A stretch of DNA of 64,000 nt, from contig NC_083639.1 of assembly GCF_963576545.1 (NCBI RefSeq), forward strand, positions 19,640,118-19,704,117, given 5' to 3'. Within the stretch, counting starts at the first letter, position 1. The number at the start of each line of letters is the position of its first letter. Source of the DNA: Limanda limanda (taxonomy: Eukaryota; Chordata; Actinopteri; Pleuronectiformes; Pleuronectidae). The notes beneath the pieces were generated by a model. That model saw only the letters and a program-made list of their open reading frames with translations, did no database searches and was not told the origin of the DNA. Position numbers and translations under genes: made by a program. Of the stretch, positions 12,831 to 27,316 are shown piece after piece.

Positions 12831-13226
12831 CATAAGAATCCGCGGGGAGCCGAGTGACAGCAAGGGTATAATCCGCGATAATGTTAACTTAACACACGGA
12901 CATCAAACCGGTCCCAGCAGGACTCCAAACGGGACGATCCGTCCCTCAAGCAACGACTGCCAACCGCTCTGCAAGAGGTGAGGACTGGCGTCATCAAAGC
13001 GCACATGGGGGGAGGGACAAAAATCAAAGCGCCTTACCTGGAGGTGTGATACAAACGTGCCACAAGAGCTGTAGCCACCACCATAGGCAATCATTTAAAT
13101 TGGGAGAGTGAGGCTTTTTCGGGTTTTTTCTGTAAATTTTGTCTTGACCAAAAGTGTTTTCTCCATCGGCCTAGTGGGGAGTAGATAATGAGTGAATTTC
13201 AATTTTTGGGTGAACTATCCCTTTAA
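12831..13226. mobile_element. Fragment of a fish MITE ending in GGGTGAACTATCCCTTTAA
   Basis: The end at 13198-13226 carries TTTTTGGGTGAACTATCCCT followed by TTAA. This is the reverse of the AGGGATAGTTCACCC terminus that is extremely common in fish genomes. The preceding part (CTCCATCGGCCTAGTGGGGAG then TAGATAATGAGTGAATTTCA) also fits that family. I did not find the opposite end, so the left boundary is a guess and the copy may be truncated. Confidence 0.6.
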
Positions 13227-13357
13227 ACAGGAAATCAAGAAAAAACACTAAGTATCAGTGAATGGTTAAATGTCTTCAAATAATTCATATACATTGAACA
13301 AATCTAATCTAAGCACCAATCTTCACACTTCAAAACAATCTGGAGACCTTTCATGAT

Positions 13358-18084
<4,727 letters not shown>

Positions 18085-18405
18085 TTAAAGGTACCTCGGT
18101 GAGTTTTTTCATAATGTGTCATTCACATATATTCCTGCACATCCACAAGAATGAGTGTCTGCAGGCATGAGTGCAAACCACATCCTTGTCTATGGTTCCA
18201 CACTGTTCCATTGATCAATAGATGGTGGTAATGCCCCTTTTACAATGTACCCATGCATCAGCAAAAGAAAAGAAGACAAGGAGTCTTCTCTGCTTGTTTA
18301 ATGAGGAAGGAAATGAGTTCATTGAGATGTCCAGCTGACCGTGCAGATACGCTGCCTTTCAAACAGAAACTTTGTTTACTAGAAAACTCCACTTGGCCCC
18401 TTTAA
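18085..18405. mobile_element. TTAA-flanked MITE-like element
   Basis: TTAA at 18085-18088 opens the sequence TTAAAGGTACCTCGGTGAGTT and TTAA at 18402-18405 closes ACTCCACTTGGCCCCTTTAA. Reading the right end backwards gives TTAAAGGGGCCAAGTGGAGTT, an imperfect inverted match. The interior (AATAGATGGTGGTAATGCCCC, then AAAAGAAAAGAAGACAAGGAG) resembles a family often seen in percomorph fishes. TTAA duplications fit piggyBac- or Kolobok-type mobilisation. No coding capacity. Confidence 0.55.
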
Positions 18406-18761
18406 GTTGGGAAAAAAGATATCCCGAGGTATTATTTCTTGAGAGGTAGACGCTCCCAAAACTCTGCTAACTTGCTTATTCACGAGATGACACAGTGGTT
18501 TGAACAAATGAGATTAAAAGTGGCCAAACAAAACACCAACCATCCTTAGGAAATGGATTTAAATCCTGAAAGATGCTAGGGATTATGTGACAACACCTTT
18601 TTTTCCAATTTAGCCTCATCCACTTGAAACTTTTGTGAGCACACACAAAGGTAAATCTATGGTTCTAGTTTTGAGAAGCTATTAAAGAAAATTGTTTTTT
18701 TCTTTTGTGACCTGGATGGTGTGCAGTCTGTGAAATAGCATATTATACACTTACCTTTTTT

Positions 18762-18799
18762 AGGGTACCTTTGTATCTTCAATAATACAAAGGTACCCT
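18762..18799. repeat. Perfect 15-bp hairpin with KpnI-type GGTACC in each arm
   Basis: AGGGTACCTTTGTAT (18762-18776) is separated by 8 bases from its exact reverse complement at 18785-18799. A further CAAGGTACCAC lies just downstream (about 18809-18819). It may be the core of a small foldback element; no element edges were found. Confidence 0.85.
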
Positions 18800-19337
18800 T
18801 TAAACTGCCCAAGGTACCACAAAAAATAGGTCACCAAAGAAGAACCGTGTGAATTTAATAGAAAAAAAGGCCCTTTTCAGAGATTAAGAAATTGGTTCTA
18901 CTTGAAGCTTTCCTACGGCAACTGAAGTTAATCAAGACTTGAACGTTAAAGCAAATGAATATGTGTTGATGACTTACACACATTCTAACTGTACAAAGAA
19001 GAGACTGTATTACTGCATCCTCTGATATGTATTTAGACCAATCCTGTACCGCAGGAAGTTTTGCTGTATATAACTCTCTGAATAGAAAGAGATTCATCCA
19101 ACGGTGGGACAATGACCAAAACATTAGAGGAACAGAAGCAGAGTTGACGTGATGAAGAGCAGCACAGACCTCATGGAGCTGGGTGGGGATGAACCGGACA
19201 GAGGGTTGGGATGAACCCTCTGAACAATACTTGATTTTCTTTGTAGAAGGAGTGTGTTTGGCCACTGGTTTCAAACCAGAAATGTATGAAATTTAGTTCA
19301 ACAAGACGATTCCATTACTTTATTTCTCTCCTATTTT
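18800..19337. other. Non-coding sequence, nothing recognised
   Basis: A 139-codon reverse-strand open frame at 18855-19274 has no recognisable domain and is treated as chance. Confidence 0.45.
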
Positions 19338-19649
19338 TAGCTCTGACAGGGAGGTTATGGTTTTACCCTTGTCTGTTTGTTTGTTGATTGGGGGGCAAAA
19401 TTACGCATGAACTACTGGATGGATTGAGGGAAAAAAGACCCCCCCATACCTTCTTAATTTTAGCATTTTCTTTAGACACTTTCTCTGTTTTCACACCGAA
19501 TAATTCATAGATCTTTGAGGGAATAAAAATCATGCATATGCATATTTAGCAGGCTTATTTCCACAAGTGTGTACAATTTGGCACTGCTTGGGTGAATTTA
19601 AGTTGGGCTTTGGCAGAGGTGTGTGCTCTGATGAGTTTCATTCTAGTTT
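19338..19649 (+). repeat. Interspersed repeat copy of a common fish family (class unknown)
   Basis: It starts near GGGAGGTTATGGTTTTACCC and runs through CTGTCTGTTTGTTTGTTGAT, a middle with TACGCATGAACTACTGGATG, and ends TTGGCAGAGGTGTGTGCTCT then GATGAG...TTCTAGTT. I recognise this order from a widespread diverged repeat in fish genomes but cannot name the family. It is degraded by indels. Confidence 0.6.
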
Positions 19650-22489
19650 ATTTGTGAGACACTTAATAATTTAAATTCAAATAATGGCTGGAAAAGCGGA
19701 GGTCTTCTACAACAAGCGATCTTGTAGTCCAGTGAATCAATTAACACATAATTCCAGTTTGTACCAGGGCCTCTGCAGGGTCAGCTGAGAACTGGGCCCT
19801 GAGCTACTTCATCACATTTAGCACATATAGATGAGGCAGTTCCTGCAGAAATAAAAGGAAGCAGCTGTCCCACCAAATCCAATTGGACTTGATAAGAAGC
19901 ACTCACTGTAACACGGAGCACCTCACAAAGGTATCCGGTTACATTTATTGCTCAGTCAAGCCATTGTGTAATCCAGTCAGCGTGATTATGATACCCTAAA
20001 TCAGGTTATTTGGATTCAAGTCAATCTGTTCATTTCCCTTCTGTGTAACAGAGAGGTCTTTAGTCTTTCCTCTGCGGTGCCAGCTGGCGGAAGATGAATG
20101 AGCTGTGGACAAGCCGGGGGGGCAACTGGACTCACGGCTCTTCAGTCTGTAACCTGCAGACCTGTTGTGGCCTTTCCCCGTTCAGGTGGCCTGCAGGTGG
20201 GACCACTCACACACACAGTATGGTGCCGTCTCTTCTTCTTTTTTCAGGATGCTTAGCAAAGTTTGCATATTATTACTTTAATTATTATAAATCACCTGTG
20301 AATTATTCATCAGTATGAATAAATAGATACATGTTTCAGTGTTTCTCCATATAAAAAACATTTGTGGCTGAGTGGAGGTGGATTTGATACAGCATGAACT
20401 AACACTTCATTCTGAAAAATAAAATCCAAAGGGAAAAATAATTTAGCAATCAACTAAACAGCTAAAAAAAACCCACACATAACATGGACAGAGAATCAGA
20501 CTTGTGATCTAAAAATTTCTAAATCTATGACTACGTGTGGCCATGCAGGGATTATTACAACAATCTGAAACATTATTAAAAGTGTCTTTATTGGAAATAC
20601 TTTCTTTTTCCTCATTGATTGTAAATGTACCTTCCCTCTGAAACCTTATGAATTAATTCTGTACCCCCCCCCCTCCCCTGACCTGACACAATATTATCTC
20701 CAATCTTTGCATTTCACTGAATGTCCAAGAACAGGACAAGAAGGTTTGATGACCTATGGTGCCTGCCATCAACAAAATGCCGAATTGTACTGAAACGTGT
20801 TGATGAAATCCTGACTCTGTGTTTGATTATGTGCATGTTAGACAATATGTGACCAAGCCAACAGGTATAAATCACTAAAGGAGTTTTCAGACATGAACTA
20901 TAGAGGATATACACAATCTTTGGTCCAGACCTTCTACGGAGTTTGTCTTCTACACAAAACGACACAGATATCTCCGGAGCGATCAGTTGAGGGGTGGGGC
21001 AGCAGACAGAGACAGGATGTAACATATAAACTCTTCCTCAACAAATCCAGACCAGAGTAAAGCGTTATCATCGAAAGTTCTCATGATATCTTGGTCTTTG
21101 TGTATGGCTCTGCTTTTTCATCCTGAGATATATTTTTTGTATCTGTCATGTGATAGAAACATTATCAACACACCAACTCGCGATGAATCTTGCCGAGAAA
21201 CTCCTGCTGTGTTTTCATGTGGGCTCATCTGGACATGAGGACATCTGGACCTTGAGTTTTTACAAGGGGGCTGTCAGGAGAAAGTCTGGAGCCTCTCACT
21301 CTGACATTTGCATTTTCAGATACAGTCCCTACATAGAAATTCACGAGATTCTCATGAGTTCAGTCCATGACTGTGAGCAGCTTGATGTTCCCTCTTAACC
21401 TTGCTCATTCTCACATTTCATATATGTGTTAAGAGTCCATCTGCGGATGCTGAATTAGAGCACAGAAAGTCCAGCGTTGAATTTGCTCTTTAACAAATTG
21501 ACTCTTAAAAAAACAAGCAAAAGTACATCAATAACAAATTTGTATGAAAATGTGAATAGTAACAGTCTATGCCCCGACAGCTGCAGCAGTCTAGGAGTTT
21601 ATTAAATGGACACAGTAGCCATGGGGGGGAAGCCGAGGGTGGACAGGTCCACACTGACACTCATCACAGCCCAGGTGACAGGTGTCGTCCGACTCTGACA
21701 CTCCGTCACAGATATGAGAAGAGATGGAGGTCAGCAGGGAGAGGAAGACGCTGGACAATAAATCTAAGGGAAATGCTTTGTCTACAGCAGTTTGAAAAAT
21801 CTATATATTTTTTTTATCTTTGATTCCGGACACCTGCATTCTGTCATGAAATACAAACATCTTTTCATTTCTAAGCCGCCTTTTTCTGCATGAAAACAAG
21901 CAGACATATATCACAGACATGCAATGAAATTCAAAATGGCCCTGTGAGTCAGAGATAACAGAAAGTGACCTCCTGAACATTACTGGCATTTGCGAGAGCC
22001 AGGCTCCTCCCACCTCGTCATTTCCAGGTTGGAAACCCATTTCATTCCTGCGTGTGGGTCTGAGGTTATTGGATAAATTGATTTCTGGCTGACCTTTGCT
22101 GGCCGCTCCTCTGATGCAAAGAGTTCTTAATGATCTTGTGCTGTCAGATGATCTGAAATCCCAGATCCCTACAGAGACCATTAGTCTCCAGCTGGCATTA
22201 TGATGAACGGTGGGATACTGTTGATATACAGCAGGTTGACACAACAATGTGAGCACCTGTTAATGTAATGCAATACAACAGCCATGCAGTGAACAAGGCA
22301 TTAGTGAAGCTTCTATGTAGACCACAGAAGGAAGCTGCGGCGATGATGATGCATGGGTTAGGGTTAGATCTTACTCTCACTCTGTTTTTGTCAAGCATAT
22401 TTTTCAACTTTAAAGTGCCTTGCTGAGTGCATAGCCTATGGTTGTCACATCTATGCATTTTCAATACCTGTGAGGGTCGTAGGGGGGCC
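19650..22489. other. Non-coding sequence, no gene seen
   Basis: No exon or RNA gene supported. A two-unit telomere-like string GGGTTAGGGTTAG occurs at 22355-22367, too short to mean anything by itself. Confidence 0.45.
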
Positions 22490-22745
22490 GGAGCCATCAC
22501 AGCTGACATTGGTTGAGAGACCGGGTACACCCTGGACAGGTCACCAGCGAGCCACAGGGCCGACATTAGGAAATAAACAATCCTTCTCACTCACATCCAC
22601 ACCTATGGACCATAGGGTTCTCTTTGGACTGTGGGAGGAAGCCTGTCGAAAACCCACTCAGGCACAGGAAGAACATGGTCCACACAGAAAGGTCTCGGGT
22701 GTTTCTCATAATCAGATCCCAGTTGAAGCACACTGTGTTGAACAA
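22490..22745 (+). repeat. Interspersed repeat, copy A (CACACAGAAAGGTC type)
   Basis: Ordered landmarks of a very common fish repeat are visible: CCCTGGACAGGTCACCAGC, then CTCACATCCACACCTATGGA, TTTGGACTGTGGGAGGAAGC, AAAACCCACTCAGGCACAGG, and GTCCACACAGAAAGGTC. A second, more decayed copy sits at 43180-43490. It is probably a retroelement tail or SINE-like unit; class not certain. Confidence 0.7.
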
Positions 22746-24090
22746 TTATTTACATCTGATTTGTGATTTGTGAACACAACATATGCCTATTATTAGCTTA
22801 TTCAAATTCTTACAAATTCTAAATATTACATTTATTCTTATGATGGTTGGCACAAAGCGTCTCTTCGATAAATTCTTCTGATATTCTGGTTCTGATGACT
22901 TCTCTTAAAAGTGTATGTGCACTTCTTTCAAGTTTTAGTGTCATACTCATCTAAGTTATATAAAATATATATACAATTAGCCTACAACTATTGTGTTTTC
23001 ACAAAATCCTGCTCTTCCATATACAGTACGACTTACACTCAGAATTAATGTGATCACAGTCAAACTTTACCTCACTCAGCAATTGATGTAGAGTAAAAAA
23101 ATAAATGTATTATTTACATATGTATCCCTTGTTGTATCATAGAGGCAGATGTAGAATTGCTTTGAATCTAAATTGGGAGACAAAAGGGACCACAATTTAC
23201 ACAATGGGACCAATTACAGCTAGGGGCCAGTTCCCCCCTGGCCCCACCCCTGGATCCTTCCCAGGTCACTATAGACCTAAAATAAAATTAGACAGTTGAG
23301 ATCCTGTTTAATGATATTTAAAAAAACTACTCATTAAAAATAGCCGTGAATAAAAATGCTAAAACAGTAAACTATTCAATGGGGTCCGACCAGGTGGAAT
23401 TTTGCCACCAATTCTCTTCGTCTTTAAGGTCATAGATAGACTGGCTGTTTAAGTTATGGCATGTAGTATAATATTAAATTGAACTCTGCTTGTTAAAACC
23501 AAAGAGGATCAGAAGCTAAATTCAGGTCAAGTCCTAAATGTAGCAAACACAGTAAGATCTGAGTCACACATTAAGAACAATTTATTTGACAAAGCCTATT
23601 GGCAGCATCAGTACTAACCGTACACACACAAACTAATATGTTGGCAGGCCAACTTCTTTAGAGCCTACAGTGCTCTATTTCAAACCACCTTTCATGTCCT
23701 GCTGAAAAAGTATCATCATAAGTATATGTTTATGTTGTGAGTAACTGACACAGAAACGTGTGATCATAAGGACCCTAGCTGTAGATGACACTTCTCAACA
23801 TGTTGTTGGTAACACTGGAACAAATGTTTGCTTGTGTTTTTAATGCCTGTGGATTAGTAAAGTGTGATGATTGTATTTCTTAATTTTTCTTCAGTTTTTT
23901 GTCAATTATTTATTTTATTTGTCATATGGATACGGTCCAGTGGGTCTGACATAAACCTAAACTGTTACTATTACTAACTAAAGAATTTGGAGTAGGAATA
24001 AAACCTTTATAAATCCAACACTAATAAATAAATGAATACATAACTACATGTTTCACTTGAGATGTTGCACTGTAGGAGTTCTGAAACACA
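22746..24090. other. Non-coding sequence with a possible repeat fragment
   Basis: No gene. Around 23139-23270 the text AGGGGCCAGTTCCCCCCTGG followed by CCCCACCCCTGGATCC resembles the end of a worn transposon. Similar wording recurs at 24544-24910, suggesting related fragments. Confidence 0.4.
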
Positions 24091-24305
24091 TATAAGCTCT
24101 GTCTCAATTGAGGGGCTGCATCCTTTGGAGAGGCTGCATTTGAAGAGTGATTGTGTTACAGTGGCACAATGCATCCAAATGTGGCCGACAAATGTGCTAC
24201 AATGCTTGAATCCTTCCCAACCTAGCCTATCCCCCAGGATTCATTGCACTTCGCTGACAAACTGTTTCACAAAGAAGCAATGGCGCCGGCATGCGATGAA
24301 ACATT
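24091..24305 (+). repeat. Probable interspersed fish repeat (GGGGCTGCATCCTTTGGAG)
   Basis: The opening CTGTCTCAATTGAGGGGCTG, the centre GCTTGAATCCTTCCCAACCT and the tail ATTCATTGCACTTCGCTGAC follow an order I associate with a repeated fish sequence. Terminal repeats and flanking duplications were not identified. Confidence 0.4.
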
Positions 24306-24405
24306 AATTCTTGAGTATCACGCTTTAATTCAAAGTAACAGCTAACGGAACACAGTTAAAAAGCCAAGGTGCAATAAAACTTTGTCTTTGTGTCCAATTT
24401 CAGCT

Positions 24406-24422
24406 CTGTTGCTTGGCAACAG
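24406..24422. promoter_or_regulatory. RFX X-box-like inverted repeat about 1 kb upstream of exon 1
   Basis: CTGTTGC and GCAACAG flank three bases (TTG), giving GTTGCTTGGCAAC. This is one base shorter in the spacer than the canonical X-box GTTGCCATGGCAAC bound by RFX factors. A related half-site, GGTTGCCATGG, lies in the promoter region near 25147. Confidence 0.35.
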
Positions 24423-24543
24423 CAATAAGGGTGGGACGAGCTGGTGACGCCCATCATGGAAATCCTCCGCAGACCAGACCGCCTCCTTCATGGGCTGCTT
24501 AGACTGATCCAGAAGGAACTGGGACCCTACTCGGGTCAGCATC

Positions 24544-24910
24544 CAGGGGCGGAGCCGGGGGGCACGGCCCCAGCTGAAATCTGATTGGTCCCTGAAGGGC
24601 ACTTGTCCTGTCAGTGGCCCTTTTCCCCCCAAAACATTACAAACAATATGAGAATGTGTTGGATTTTTATTTTGTAAGCCTTTTTTGTGAAGTCCACAAT
24701 TTTCTCGAACATGGGACACTTTTCAAAAACATATTCCATGATGTGTAGCTTTGCTTAAAGCTATAGAGCTCACACTAAACTAGGACTTAAACCTTCACAC
24801 AACTGAATCCCTGGAGTTGTGCAGAGATGCTGGACATAGTCTTGGCCCCTCTGAGCAAAGTGTGGCCCCCTTTGTTGCCCCTGTAATCCTAGCTCCTAGA
24901 TCCGCCACTG
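24544..24910. mobile_element. Possible decayed hAT-like element (CAGKGGCGGAKC ends)
   Basis: The left end reads CAGGGGCGGAGCC and the right end, read backwards, reads CAGTGGCGGATCTAGGAG. These resemble hAT termini. The expected 8-bp duplication is absent (TCAGCATC left, CATACATA right), so this may be two unrelated fragments or an old rearranged copy. Confidence 0.35.
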
Positions 24911-25152
24911 CATACATACATAGTAGGGGTAATGAACATTCTGAAGCTACCGACTGAGATTTCAAAAACACACTCGCACATCCCAGTCACCTGCTTCCTC
25001 TCCTCCATGTGGGACCAGCAGTGGACTCTCCTCATGAGACCCTGACGCCCGGGAGTAATGTGGCTGTCAGTGTCCGGGAGGTGGGGGGGGCTGCGGAGGG
25101 TCTCACCCGGTCACAACGTGGTGGAAGTTGCGCACTGTTTCTCCCGGTTGCC

Positions 25153-25185
25153 ATGGCTCCTTTCTCTTTCTCTTTCTCTCTGTAA
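25153..25185 (+). other. Possible uORF of 10 residues in a strong Kozak context
   Basis: GCCATGG opens a short frame M-A-P-F-S-F-S-F-S-L-stop. It would matter only if transcription starts upstream of 25153. Confidence 0.3.
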
Positions 25186-25238
25186 AACCCCATTGACTGC
25201 GACAGGGTCCCTTCTTTTCCCTTTGAGTCTGTCTTTGT

Positions 25239-25281
25239 GGAAAAGGAGGAGGAGGAGAAGGAGGAGGAGGAGGAGGAAGAA
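25239..25281 (+). repeat. Purine (GGA)n tract inside exon 1
   Basis: 43 consecutive purines, mostly GGA. A 27-base portion (25251-25277) can pair with the pyrimidine tract at 25487-25513 just inside intron 1. Confidence 0.95.
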
Positions 25282-25444
25282 CCCGCTATTAGTTTTTTCA
25301 GGCGAGGGGGGCGGGCGGTGTCATCCAAAGGGAGGAGGTGCTCCGGCTCCGACCAACAGGGAGGCGGAGCAGCGGAGACACGCAGCCCGCCCTCCTGCCT
25401 CCTCCAGCGGTGCAACATTCAACTTTGTGCCGGGCACACTCGAG

Positions 25445-25459
25445 ATGAGCCGCTTCTGA
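25445..25459 (+). other. uORF of four codons at the exon 1 donor (M-S-R-F-stop)
   Basis: ATGAGCCGCTTCTGA ends two bases before the proposed donor. It lies wholly within exon 1, so it would be present in any spliced transcript using this donor. The ATG is preceded by GAG (G at -3). Confidence 0.4.
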
Positions 25460-25486
25460 AGGTGAGTGTCCATATTGCTCTCTTCA

Positions 25487-25533
25487 TCCTCCTCTTCCTC
25501 CTCCTTCTCCTCTTCCTCCTCTTCTTCCTCTCT
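25487..25533 (+). repeat. Pyrimidine (TCC)n tract at the start of intron 1
   Basis: 47 consecutive pyrimidines beginning 26 bases downstream of the exon 1 donor, complementary to the purine tract inside the exon. Confidence 0.95.
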
Positions 25534-25569
25534 GTTGACCGCTGTTACACTTGTTGTATTTTACCTCTG

Positions 25570-27316
25570 ACCACGCTGCATGCTTGTGGAGGCACCTGCT
25601 GTTTCAGATGCACAGGAGGGTGAAAGGTGGGAGATGGAGCCAGGGGCTGGTGGTGCAGGCTGCTGTCTCCAGTTTGTCAGGAGAGGATTCACATTAGAAA
25701 AACCCAGACTTTCAGTTCAGTCATAGTGAGAGAGGAAGCTCAGCTTTACCCTTCACCTGCATGAGCTGCATCTTCCACTTCTCCTTTTACCCACACGGAG
25801 CTTGGAGGCTGTTTGAAAGCATCTCCACCATGCAAGGATGTGAGGTATGACAGCTTTGAATTAAAAAATGATCCAGAGAGGAAAGTTCCTTTTCTCTTAA
25901 ACTCCAATGAGAGGTCAAAGTGTAACGGTGGCAGTCTGACTCACACTTTGTCCTTCAGTGGGATGAACAGCATCCTCTCGGTCTGTGTTTCAGTGGGTTG
26001 CATGTATTGTAGCTTGCATGTGATAATGTGATGGGCAGAGGGACAGTGGGGTGCAAGCTGCTGCAGATGTGTGTGTGTGTGTGTGTGTGAAACCCTGATG
26101 TTCACTGTTTTGTGGGCTGGTTTTAATGTTCAGGAGACGTCTCCCTTCCAGATTTATTTCTAGTGCTGTGAGAAGGTACAATTTTTATTTTAGTCCAATT
26201 TGAACACGTTGGCATCAAGGTTTGAGCCAGCACCTGCACGTACTGAGAGATATAGAAATACAGAGGAGGGGGAAAGGTGAGAGATTTAGTCACGGCTGGT
26301 GTGAAACCAGACTTTCAGTTGAATCATATTGGGAGAGGAAGCTCTGCTGGTTGATCAGGTTTACCCTTTTTTTTTTATTTTTCGGGGAAGATTTCATCAT
26401 GAAGCTCTGAGACAGTTTTAGATGATGCATGGATGTGAGGGATGAGAGGAAAGTCCATTTGTTTAGTAAACACCGATGGAAGATCACCCTCTAATGATCT
26501 CATTGATGGAACCACAGGGCTGAATCAGACCTTGTCCTTCAGTGTGATGAACAGCGTCATCTCAGTCTGTGTTTCCATGGGTGCATGTATTGTGTAGTTT
26601 TGCATGCGATATGAGGGACAGAGGGACAGTTGTGTGCGCTGTGCTGCAGACATCATGCGTGCATAAAAATGCTGTTGTTTAATGTTTTGTGTTTTTTTTT
26701 GTGTAGATGTAGATGGAACCACGTCCCTTACAGCATATATAGACTTGCAGGTACACTTTTGTTTCAAATACAAACACGTGGGCAGCGTGGTCTGAGCAGG
26801 TACCTGTGCAGACTGTGAGATTTAAAGATAAAGAGAAGGGGTTAAGGGAGGGAGAAAGAGAAGAAGGGGATGTATAGTTTAGATTCTCAGCTAGTTTTTG
26901 CAGATTAACCTTTTTTATTTTCAGCAGAAAATATCATTATTGAGCCTTGAGACAGTTAAAATGTTTTGCATGGTGCAAGGATGCTACTCTTTTATGACAG
27001 GTTTTTAAGTAATTAAGACAGGAAACCTTATTTTTACTTAAACACTGATGGGAGGTCACTTTGTAATGTGCTTGTAACTGCTGAATACTGAGCCACAGAA
27101 CTGAATCAGACCTTTTCATCCAGCATCACCTCATCCTGTCTTTCAGTGGGTGCATGTATTATAGTTTGCAGATGGAGGGACAGTTGTGTTTTACAGACAT
27201 GTGTTTGAAGCCCTGCTTTTGTCTGAACTACCGTTTAATATTTCGTGGGCTGGTTTTAATGTAGAAGAGCGGCGAACCTTCACAGCAGATTTATTGCACT
27301 GTGAAAAGGTAAGTGG
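25570..27316 (+). repeat. Diverged tandem triplication, unit about 570-600 bp
   Basis: Three units follow each other at the start of intron 1 (about 25570-26200, 26200-26790, 26790-27316). Shared landmarks recur in order: TGCATGTATTG at 25999, 26582 and 27151 (last base differs in the third); GATGAACAGC at 25962 and 26546; GAGAGGAAGCTC near 25730 and 26333; TGGGCTGGTTTTAATGT at 26113 and 27246; TGAGC near 26223 and 26793. Anchor spacings are 569-603 bp. Units differ by many substitutions and indels, so the duplication is old. Nothing here is coding. A partial fourth copy may begin near 27370, where AAGATAAAGAGAA recurs. Confidence 0.8.
26068..26089. repeat. TG microsatellite within tandem unit 1
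   Basis: Eleven TG dinucleotides, absent from the matching positions of the other two units. Confidence 0.95.

Larger units (their letters stand above)
25020..25461 (+). promoter_or_regulatory. CpG-rich promoter region and 5' exon of the L1-family gene
   Basis: About 440 bp much richer in G+C and CpG than the flanks, with a GC-box cluster GGGGGCGGGCGG at about 25306-25317, an RFX-like GTTGCCATGG and no clear TATA box. It ends in a consensus splice donor. This is the only strong CpG-island-like segment in the window and it lies on the same strand as the coding exon. The start of transcription cannot be placed precisely. Whether it serves the coding exon 37 kb away is inferred from strand, position and donor quality. 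Confidence 0.6.
25186..25461 (+). other. Candidate non-coding exon 1 (5' UTR), start approximate
   Basis: The 3' edge is well defined: CTTCTGAAG is followed by GTGAGTGTCC at 25462, a near-perfect U1-complementary donor. The 5' edge is unknown; 25186 is only the point after the last upstream stop in the frame that would join the main ORF. The exon carries a 43-base purine tract (25239-25281) and a GC box. Joined to the acceptor at 62723/62724 it would give a 5' UTR of at least about 380 bases. No coding domain is present. An alternative is that this exon belongs to a separate transcript. Confidence 0.5.

Noticed and set aside
22355..22367. Telomere-like GGGTTAGGGTTAG
   Set aside because: Two units only, expected by chance and without flanking degenerate repeats.
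25058..25459. 133-codon frame across the promoter/exon 1 region
   Set aside because: Low-complexity Arg- and Leu-rich text from GGA/CTTT repeats on a CpG-rich background. It ends at the MSRF uORF stop, so any peptide would be an upstream ORF, not a gene.
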